Shown: positions 5,328 through 10,180 of the stretch, one piece after another
How the letters are laid out: each line of letters starts with the position of its first letter
How positions within the stretch are numbered: position 1 is the stretch's first letter
Position numbers and translations under genes: made by a program
Assembly: GCA_035458865.1 (NCBI GenBank)
Contig: DATHYZ010000144.1
Coordinates: 1-10,180, forward strand
Reading direction: 5' to 3'
DNA from: DATHYZ01 sp035458865
GTDB taxonomy: Bacteria > Chloroflexota > Limnocylindria > Limnocylindrales > CSP1-4
Length of the DNA stretch: 10,180 bases
The notes under the pieces: generated by a model
What the model was told of the DNA's origin: nothing
Databases searched by the model: none
The model's input: the letters and a program-made list of their open reading frames with translations, nothing else

Positions 5328-7220
5328 GTGACCCGGTACCAGCAGCTCGCCGCCGCCTCGATCGTCGCGACGTTCCTGCTCGTGACGATGGGCGTGGTCG
5401 TCCGGGCGACGGACTCCGGCCTGGGCTGCCCCGACTGGCCCTTCTGCTACGGCCAGATCGTGCCCCCGCTCGACGACATGAAGGCCTGGCTCGAGTGGAT
5501 CCACCGGGCCATCGCCGTGGTCATCGGGTTCCTCATCCTCGGCCTGGTGGGCCTGGCCATCGTCGACCACCGCGACCGACCCTCGGTCCTCTGGGGCTCG
5601 ATCGGCACGCTCGTCCTGGTCGGCTTCCAGGCCTGGCTCGGCCGCGAGACCGTCCGCCTGGGGAACAGCGGCGAATCGGTCACCGCTCACCTGGCCGCCG
5701 CGATGGCCCTGCTGGGGCTGCTGGTCTTCCTGTACGAGCGGGCCGGCTATCCAGCCAGGCTGCCGCGCGGCGGCGCGAGCCAGCGGTTCACGCTCCTGGC
5801 CGTCTTCGGGGCGGCCTCGGTCTATGCGCTCCTGCTCTTCGGGGCCCACGTGACCGCGACCGAAGCCGCGCTGATCTTCCCCGACTGGCCGCTGATGGGC
5901 GGCACGCTCTTCCCGCCGCTGACCGACGTGACCTCGTCCCACGTGCTCCATCGCTGGGTGGCGGCGCTCGTCGGCGTCGTCGTGCTCGCCGTCTGGGTCG
6001 TGGCCTGGCGGACCCGGTGGGCCGACCGGCGGCTCGTCCGGCTGGCGACCGTCGCCGGGTTCCTCTACGGCGTCGAGGTCGTGATCGGCGGTCTCCAGGT
6101 CCTCACGGGCCTGGCCGGCTGGACCCAGGTCGTCCACGTCGCGTTGAGCGCCATCATCTGGGGAGCCCTCGTCGGGCTGGCGGCAGCGTCCTACTACGGA
6201 GCCCGGACCGCGGTCCCGGTGGGTGCCCCGGGGGCGGACGGGTCCGAACCGGGCGCGGCTGGACCCGAAGCGGGTCCGGGCCCGCGCCCTGACGCGGGAG
6301 ACAGCCCGACCCTCCGCGAGACCATCGGTGCCTACGTCGCGCTGACCAAGCCCCGGATCATCGAGCTGCTCCTCATCACGACGGTCCCGGCGATGGTGCT
6401 GGCCACCCGCGAGGTGCCTGGCATCGAGCCGATCGACTGGGGCTGGCTCGTGGTCTGGACGCTCGTCTGCGGGACCCTTGCGGCCGGGGCGGCGAACGCG
6501 ATCAACCAGTACCTCGACCGGGACATCGACCTGCTCATGGCCCGGACCCGCCGCCGCCCGCTTCCCGCGGCCCGCGTGGACCCCGAGGCGGCCCTCCGCT
6601 TCGGCCTCGTCCTGGGGGCTGGCTCGGTCATCCTCATGGCCTGGTTCGTGAACCTCCTGGCTGCCTTCCTGACCCTCGGGGCGATCGCCTTCTACGTCAT
6701 CGTGTACACGTTGGTCCTGAAGCGCACGACACCCCAGAACATCGTCATCGGCGGAGCCGCCGGGGCGCTGCCGCCGGTCATCGGCTGGGCGGCGGTGACC
6801 GGCAACGTGGGGGTCCCGGCGCTGCTCCTGTTCGCCCTCGTCTTCTACTGGACGCCGCCCCACTTCTGGGCGCTCGCCCTGCGCATCCGCCGCGACTACG
6901 AGGCGGCGCGCGTGCCCATGCTGCCGGTCGTGCGGGGCGTCGCCGAGACCACCCGCCAGATCCTGCTCTACACGATCCTGCTGGTGGCCATCAGCCTCGT
7001 CTTCTTCGCGGTCGCCCGGATGGGACTCATCTACCTGGTGGCCGCGATCGGCCTGGGCGCGGTCTTCCTCTGGCAGGCCTACCGGCTGTGGCGGGTCGGG
7101 ACGTCGGAGCCGGCCTCGACCGACGGCGCGGTGCGCCTGTACAAGTTCTCGATCAGCTACCTGACGCTGCTGTTCGGCGCGGTGGCGGTCGACGCGCTCG
7201 TCCTCATCCCGATCGGTTGA
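5328..7220 (+). CDS. ctaAB: Fused heme A synthase (CtaA) - heme O synthase (CtaB, protoheme IX farnesyltransferase)
   Basis: The product is a 630-residue membrane protein catalysing two successive steps: CtaB farnesylates heme B to heme O, and CtaA oxidises heme O to heme A for cytochrome oxidase. The CtaA half (about 1-290) shows RATDSGLGCPDWPFCYG (26-42, conserved Cys pair C34 and C40), heme-ligand-type histidines H59 (WIHRA), H121 (TAHLA), H208 (HVLHRW) and H269 (VVHVA), and eight predicted helices. A Gly/Pro/Ala linker (about 291-327) leads to the UbiA-type CtaB half (328-630): LTKPRIIELLLITT (338-351), the prenyl-diphosphate/Mg motif N392-x3-D396-x3-D400, RTRRRPLP (405-412), and FWALALRIRRDY with PMLPVV (512-523, 529-534). 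All key residues are present, so both halves should be active. CtaA/CtaB fusions are, as I recall, annotated in the Thermus and Chloroflexota lineages. Confidence 0.93.
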   Translation: MTRYQQLAAASIVATFLLVTMGVVVRATDSGLGCPDWPFCYGQIVPPLDDMKAWLEWIHRAIAVVIGFLILGLVGLAIVDHRDRPSVLWGSIGTLVLVGFQAWLGRETVRLGNSGESVTAHLAAAMALLGLLVFLYERAGYPARLPRGGASQRFTLLAVFGAASVYALLLFGAHVTATEAALIFPDWPLMGGTLFPPLTDVTSSHVLHRWVAALVGVVVLAVWVVAWRTRWADRRLVRLATVAGFLYGVEVVIGGLQVLTGLAGWTQVVHVALSAIIWGALVGLAAASYYGARTAVPVGAPGADGSEPGAAGPEAGPGPRPDAGDSPTLRETIGAYVALTKPRIIELLLITTVPAMVLATREVPGIEPIDWGWLVVWTLVCGTLAAGAANAINQYLDRDIDLLMARTRRRPLPAARVDPEAALRFGLVLGAGSVILMAWFVNLLAAFLTLGAIAFYVIVYTLVLKRTTPQNIVIGGAAGALPPVIGWAAVTGNVGVPALLLFALVFYWTPPHFWALALRIRRDYEAARVPMLPVVRGVAETTRQILLYTILLVAISLVFFAVARMGLIYLVAAIGLGAVFLWQAYRLWRVGTSEPASTDGAVRLYKFSISYLTLLFGAVAVDALVLIPIG

Positions 7221-7260
7221 GCCGGAAGGGGTCGATGCGCCGGCGCCCCCAGGACCGGCC
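7221..7260. terminator. Inverted repeats between convergent ctaAB and yczE-like genes
   Basis: GCCGG (7221-7225) can pair with CCGGC (7255-7259), and GGGG (7228-7231) with CCCC (7246-7249), around a perfect 10-bp palindrome GCGCCGGCGC (7237-7246). The 42-bp convergent gap begins at the ctaAB stop. There is no T-tract, so a terminator role is only suggested by position. Confidence 0.3.
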
Positions 7261-7262
7261 GG

Positions 7263-7952
7263 TCACTCCCCGGCGAGCTCGCCCCGGGCCGCGATCTCGG
7301 CTCGGCGACGGCGGCTGACCCGGCCCTCGCGATCGACGGCCTCCAGCGCCCACTGGACGAGCGGTCCGATCGTCAGAGCGAAGATGATCGTCCCGATGCC
7401 GACCGTGCCGCCGAGGATGAAGCCCACGACGAGGACGGCGATCTCGAGCGCCGTTCGGACCCGCCGGATGGACCAGCCGTAGCGTCGGTGCAGGCCGGTC
7501 ATCAGGCCGTCGCGCGGCCCGGGGCCCAGGTCGGCGCCGAGGTACAGGCCGGACCCGAGCCCGATGCAGAGGATGCCGCCACCGAGGAGGCTCCCACGGA
7601 CCGCCAGGTCGACGGCAGAGGTCGCCTCCAAGGCGAGCGGTCCCAGGTCCGGCAGGAGGTCGAGGGCGACGTTCGTGGTGCTGCCGATGAGGAGGATGTT
7701 GAGGATCGTCCCGATCCCTGGACGCTCGCCGGTGGGGATCCAGCCGACGAGCACGACCCAGCCGACGATGATGCCGACGGTGCCGATCGCCAGGCCCGTC
7801 CGGACGGCGATCCCCTGGGCCAGGACCTCCCACGGACTCAAGCCAAGCTCGGACGTCACCATAAGGGCGATGCCCGTCCCGAACAGGACGAGGCCGAGGA
7901 CGAGCCCCGGCAGGCGCGGCACGAAGACACGGGGATCGAAGCGCTCGCGCAC
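7263..7952 (-). CDS. YczE/YyaS/YitT-family integral membrane protein
   Basis: The product has 229 residues from GTG 7952, with about five hydrophobic helices (about 14-33, 55-72, 82-100, 116-138, 165-182) and a hydrophobic re-entrant-like stretch (184-205). Family landmarks are a Gly-rich first helix ending LGLSPWEVLAQGIA (36-49), GTVGIIVGWVVL (57-68), RPGIGTILNILLIG (77-90), GSGLYLGADLGPGPRDGLM (133-151) and GGTVGIGTIIFALTIGPLVQ (181-200). The C-terminus is charged and cytoplasmic. Substrate and function of this family are not firmly established; transport has been proposed. The start lies 12 nt after the upstream glycosyltransferase stop and has no clear ribosome site, so it is probably translated as the last gene of that unit. 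Confidence 0.85.
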   Translation of the reverse strand: MRERFDPRVFVPRLPGLVLGLVLFGTGIALMVTSELGLSPWEVLAQGIAVRTGLAIGTVGIIVGWVVLVGWIPTGERPGIGTILNILLIGSTTNVALDLLPDLGPLALEATSAVDLAVRGSLLGGGILCIGLGSGLYLGADLGPGPRDGLMTGLHRRYGWSIRRVRTALEIAVLVVGFILGGTVGIGTIIFALTIGPLVQWALEAVDREGRVSRRRRAEIAARGELAGE

Positions 7953-7964
7953 GGCCGGTCGTCG

Positions 7965-9167
7965 TCAGTCGACCAGGGCCGCGTAGAGGTCGGCCGTCTG
8001 CCGGGCGATGGCCGCCCAGCTGAAGTGATCGACCGCCCTCGCTCGACCGGCGATACCCATCGCGTCGCGGCGGGCCGGGTCGGCCATCAGCTCGTCGACC
8101 GCCGCTGCCAGATCGCGCTCGAAGCGGTCCGGGTCACGCGGCTCGAAGGAGCCGTCGCCGGCGGGCTCGAAGGGCACGAGCAGGCCGGTCTCGCCCGGGA
8201 CGACGACCTCCGGGATCCCGCCGACCGCGCTGGCGACGACGGCGGTCTCGCAGGCCATGGCCTCGAGATTGATGATCCCGAACGGCTCGTAGACGGACGG
8301 GCAGCAGAAGACGGCGGCGTGTCCGTACAGCTGCCGCACGGTCGGCTTGTCCACCATCTCGGCGATCCAGACGATCCCCTCGCGATCCTGGCGCGCCTCC
8401 GCGATCGCGGCCTCCATCTCGGCCGCGATCTCCGGCGTGTCGGGAGCGCCGGCGCAGAGGACGACCTGGTACCCCGGAGCCATGTGCCGGATCGCCCGGA
8501 CCAGGTGGACGATGCCCTTCTGGCGGGTGATCCGGCCGACGAACAGCGCGTACGGGGCGTCCGGATCGATCCCGTACCGCTCGAGGGCATCGGTCTCGGG
8601 GCCCGGGCGGTACTCGTCCGTGTCGATCCCGTTGTGGATCACGTGGACCCGGCCAGGGTCCACCTCGAAGTTGCCGAGGACGTCCACCCGGGTCCCCTCG
8701 CTCACCGCGATGACCGCGTCGGCCATCTCGACGGCCGTTCGCTCCACCCAGCTCGAGACGTCGTAGCCGCCCCCGAGCTGCTCTCGCTTCCAGGGCCGGA
8801 GGGGCTCGAGCGAGTGGGTCGTCACGACGAGGGGGATGCCGTAGGCGAGCTTGGCCACGATGCCGCCGAGGTGCGTGTACCAGGTGTGGCAGTGGACGAC
8901 GTCAGCGTCGATCGGGTCGGACATGAAGGCGAGATCGCGGTCGAAGGCGCGGAGGAGGGGGCGCAACGGCTCGGGCGTGGCATCCAGCCGGAGTCGGGTC
9001 GGATAGCCCCGTACCTGCAGCGGCGACCCGGGCTGATCCTGCTCGCCGAACGTCCGGACGTCGACGTCGATGAGCCTGGCCAGCTCACGTACCAGGTACT
9101 CGACGTGAACGCCGGCGCCGCCGTAGACGTTCGGCGGGTACTCGTTGGTCAGGATGAGGGCCTGCAT
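7965..9167 (-). CDS. glgA: GT4 glycogen synthase of the corynebacterial type (probable alpha-maltose-1-phosphate synthase)
   Basis: The product has 400 residues, the normal length for the group, from ATG 9167. It has two Rossmann domains of the GT-B fold. The N-terminal half starts with the acceptor/sugar loop NEYPPNVYGGAGVHVEYL (8-25), then VVHCHTWYTHLGG (90-102) and VVTTHSLEPLRPWKREQLGG (114-133), typical of actinobacterial GlgA/GlgM. The C-terminal half has NGIDTDEY (179-186), VGRITRQKG (210-218; R212 and K217 as phosphate contacts), CPSVYEPFGIINLEAMAC (289-306) with the E-x7-E pair E294/E302, and GGIPEVV (316-322). The corynebacterial type uses ADP-glucose or glucose-1-phosphate as acceptor to make maltose-1-phosphate or glycogen; which one applies cannot be read here. 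It starts 9 nt after a HAD phosphatase gene and has its own leaderless-type promoter. Confidence 0.92.
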   Translation of the reverse strand: MQALILTNEYPPNVYGGAGVHVEYLVRELARLIDVDVRTFGEQDQPGSPLQVRGYPTRLRLDATPEPLRPLLRAFDRDLAFMSDPIDADVVHCHTWYTHLGGIVAKLAYGIPLVVTTHSLEPLRPWKREQLGGGYDVSSWVERTAVEMADAVIAVSEGTRVDVLGNFEVDPGRVHVIHNGIDTDEYRPGPETDALERYGIDPDAPYALFVGRITRQKGIVHLVRAIRHMAPGYQVVLCAGAPDTPEIAAEMEAAIAEARQDREGIVWIAEMVDKPTVRQLYGHAAVFCCPSVYEPFGIINLEAMACETAVVASAVGGIPEVVVPGETGLLVPFEPAGDGSFEPRDPDRFERDLAAAVDELMADPARRDAMGIAGRARAVDHFSWAAIARQTADLYAALVD

Positions 9168-9173
9168 CGGGAC

Positions 9174-9179
9174 AGCCTA
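9174..9179 (-). promoter_or_regulatory. -10-like TAGGCT for the glycosyltransferase gene, overlapping the HAD stop
   Basis: On the - strand TAGGCT is followed by exactly 6 nt and the ATG at 9167. The TAG stop of the HAD gene (9177-9179) forms its first three bases. A TTGCCG (9195-9200) lies 15 nt upstream as a possible -35. There is no Shine-Dalgarno. Confidence 0.4.
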
Positions 9180-9908
9180 GCCGAGACGACCGGCCGGCAA
9201 CGGGACCGTGGGCCCGAACCCGAGCAGCGAGGGCACCTCCCGAACCGTCGCGACGTGTGGATGATCCCGGTGCGGACAGCGGTCGAGCGGATCGACGTGC
9301 ACCGCCGCGATCCCAGCGGCCTCGGCGCCACGCACGTCGGCCAGGAGCGAGTCGCCGACGTGGACCGCCGTGTCCGGCGACACCCCGACGGCGCGGATGG
9401 CCGTCTCGAACATCAGCGGGTCCGGCTTCGCCCGGCCCAGCAGGGCCGAGTCCACGACGTGGCCGACCCGGGCGCCCGGCCCCGGGCCGATCTGGCAGAC
9501 ACCGGCGGCGGCCAGCTGCTGGGCCGCGTCGCCGCGCTCGGTGTTCGAGACGATGACGATCGGCAGGCCGGCCGCGCCGGCGACCTCGAGCATCTCCCTG
9601 GCTCCCGGGATCGCCCGGATCCAGTGGCCCCGGGCGGCCGACAACCGGCCGAAGGCCGCGACGGCCTCGCCCAGGCGGTCGTCCGGGACGCCGGCAGCCT
9701 CGGCATAGGCCCGCCGGTAGACCAGCGTGGCCGCGTCGTCGTTGACGGCGAGCCGGTCGAAGGCCGCCATCCCGGCGTAGTGCGCGTCGTCGAGGCGCCC
9801 CCGGTCGACGACGACGCCGATGGACGCGAGGACCTCCACCACGGTCCCGTGGTCGGGCAGGACGAGCGTGCCGCCGGCATCGACGAAGAGGGCGCGGATC
9901 GGTCCCAT
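9177..9908 (-). CDS. HAD-superfamily hydrolase (phosphatase)
   Basis: The product has 243 residues from ATG 9908. The frame stays open upstream to 10034, but those extra 42 residues have no HAD character and cross the hairpin-rich spacer. Motif I is FVDAGGTLV (8-16): the nucleophile D10 is present, while the usual second Asp is Gly, as in the DAGGTL-type HDHD3/REG-2-like subgroup. An alpha-helical cap follows (about 18-95). Motif II is IVSNTE (119-124, S121), motif III is K161 in GRAKPDP (158-164), and motif IV is HVGDSLLADVRGAEAAGI (183-200, D186 and D191). The substrate is unknown. The 9-nt gap to the glycogen/maltose-1-phosphate synthase suggests a sugar phosphate, but subfamilies like this are too promiscuous to say. 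Confidence 0.85.
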   Translation of the reverse strand: MGPIRALFVDAGGTLVLPDHGTVVEVLASIGVVVDRGRLDDAHYAGMAAFDRLAVNDDAATLVYRRAYAEAAGVPDDRLGEAVAAFGRLSAARGHWIRAIPGAREMLEVAGAAGLPIVIVSNTERGDAAQQLAAAGVCQIGPGPGARVGHVVDSALLGRAKPDPLMFETAIRAVGVSPDTAVHVGDSLLADVRGAEAAGIAAVHVDPLDRCPHRDHPHVATVREVPSLLGFGPTVPLPAGRLG

Positions 9909-9914
9909 GGCCCG

Positions 9915-9920
9915 ACCATA
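9915..9920 (-). promoter_or_regulatory. -10-like TATGGT for the HAD gene, leaderless spacing
   Basis: On the - strand TATGGT is followed by exactly 6 nt and ATG 9908, with no Shine-Dalgarno between. This supports ATG 9908 over the longer frame and a leaderless transcript. Confidence 0.45.
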
Positions 9921-9946
9921 CTCGATGACCGGAGCGCCGGAGGGAT

Positions 9947-9964
9947 GCCGCCGCCCGTGGCGGC
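9947..9964. other. Perfect hairpin 1 in the divergent spacer
   Basis: GCCGCC (9947-9952) and GGCGGC (9959-9964) form a perfect 6-bp stem with a 6-nt loop. It lies between two divergent starts, so it is not a normal terminator position. Confidence 0.45.
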
Positions 9965-9968
9965 TGTG

Positions 9969-9995
9969 GCCGAAACCCCTCCCGCAGGGGTCGGC
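9969..9995. other. Hairpin 2 in the divergent spacer
   Basis: ACCCCT (9975-9980) and AGGGGT (9986-9991) form a perfect 6-bp stem with a 5-nt loop. After an AA bulge (9973-9974), four more pairs join 9969-9972 to 9992-9995. On the - strand the inner stem is followed by only a short TTT, on the + strand by none. Confidence 0.45.
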
Positions 9996-10042
9996 GCTCG
10001 TGAGATCACCCCGACGTCCTGCATCTGCCACCATCCGTACTG

Positions 10043-10180
10043 ATGGACCTGCACTTCCTCGGTGGGGCCACCACCGTCACCGGCTCGCAGTTCCTCCTGG
10101 AGACGCGGCGCGCCCGGGTCCTCGTCGACTGCGGGATGTTCCAGGGCGGACCCCACGAGGCGATCCGGAACCGGGTCCCG
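10043..10180 (+). CDS. Beta-CASP metallo-beta-lactamase-fold hydrolase, probable RNase (5' part only)
   Basis: The first 46 codons from ATG 10043 are visible and the gene runs off the right edge. The N-terminus MDLHFLGGATTVTGSQFLLE followed by RVLVDCGMFQGG (25-36) is the hallmark start of bacterial proteins related to CPSF73/YSH1-type beta-CASP RNA nucleases, where the family reads like LxFLGAAxxVTGSxxLLE and ILVDCGxFQG. The zinc-binding HxHxDH motif would come about 20 residues past the window and cannot be checked. No Shine-Dalgarno and no clean -10 are seen immediately upstream. The gene is divergent from the HAD gene. Family assignment is firm; RNA cleavage is the known activity of characterised relatives, inferred here. 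Confidence 0.85.
   Translation, partial: MDLHFLGGATTVTGSQFLLETRRARVLVDCGMFQGGPHEAIRNRVP

Noticed and set aside
4203..6863. Single - strand frame of 886 codons spanning the lipoprotein and much of ctaAB
   Set aside because: Only the C-terminal 318 residues have protein character (signal peptide, folds). The rest is antisense to strongly supported CtaA/CtaB coding and is low-complexity Arg/Asp/Gly/Pro sequence, a product of GC-rich codon bias.
7237..7246. Perfect palindrome GCGCCGGCGC as a protein-binding operator
   Set aside because: A 10-bp GC palindrome is expected by chance at this base composition, and it lies between convergent gene ends, where no promoter is needed.
9909..10034. 42-residue N-terminal extension of the HAD protein
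   Set aside because: The HAD fold starts at MGPIRALFVDAGGT, a -10-like box lies just upstream of that ATG, and the extension crosses two hairpins and lacks conserved features.
7488..10043. Long + strand frame of 851 codons
   Set aside because: It is antisense to the YczE-like, glycosyltransferase and HAD genes and reads as biased Asp/Arg/Gly-rich sequence without domains.

Overview
The window is a gene-dense, very GC-rich stretch of bacterial chromosome with many GTG starts, short intergenic gaps and long spurious antisense frames. The gene content (fused heme A synthase/heme O synthase, actinobacterial-type glycogen/maltose-1-phosphate synthase, PyrE with a C-terminal CPxC tail) fits a high-GC Chloroflexota lineage best. 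An actinobacterium is the main alternative. The taxonomic call is an inference, not shown directly by the sequence. I see no mobile element, tRNA, rRNA or CRISPR.

Left block, + strand (4-4147), a probable operon: a small single-pass membrane protein; a 108-residue protein that looks like an alpha+beta-barrel; an acidic 288-residue protein built from two copies of one unrecognised domain; then homologues of PyrK, PyrD (class 1B dihydroorotate dehydrogenase) and PyrE. The pyr-like genes are tightly packed (ATGA overlap for K/D, 10 nt gap for D/E). All three keep the family fold signatures but have changed catalytic or cofactor motifs. The PyrK homologue lacks the Gly-rich nucleotide loop but keeps its four [2Fe-2S] cysteines. 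The PyrD homologue keeps the active-site Cys but changes neighbouring FMN/substrate residues and gains a basic tail. The PyrE homologue has lost the PRPP-binding loop. This is the most interesting part of the window: either a very divergent pyrimidine branch or a redox module derived from pyrimidine genes.

Middle block (4148-7262): a lipoprotein with a C-terminal thioredoxin-like domain (C-x4-C) lies on the - strand, divergent from a 630-residue CtaA-CtaB fusion on the + strand. The fusion makes heme O and then heme A for a terminal heme-copper oxidase. The 168-bp divergent spacer carries three helically spaced GGGAC repeats and a -10-like box for each direction. Both outer ends are convergent, with GC-rich inverted repeats but no T-tracts.

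Right block (7263-10180): on the - strand, a HAD-type phosphatase, a GT4 glycogen/maltose-1-phosphate synthase and a YczE-family membrane protein lie 9 and 12 nt apart. A 134-bp divergent spacer with two tandem hairpins separates them from the first 46 codons of a beta-CASP metallo-beta-lactamase RNase running off the right edge.

Three - strand genes (lipoprotein, HAD, glycosyltransferase) have no Shine-Dalgarno sequence but share TANNNT followed by exactly 6 nt and then ATG, which suggests leaderless transcription. Other genes use clear AGGAGG sites, so the genome seems to mix both initiation modes.
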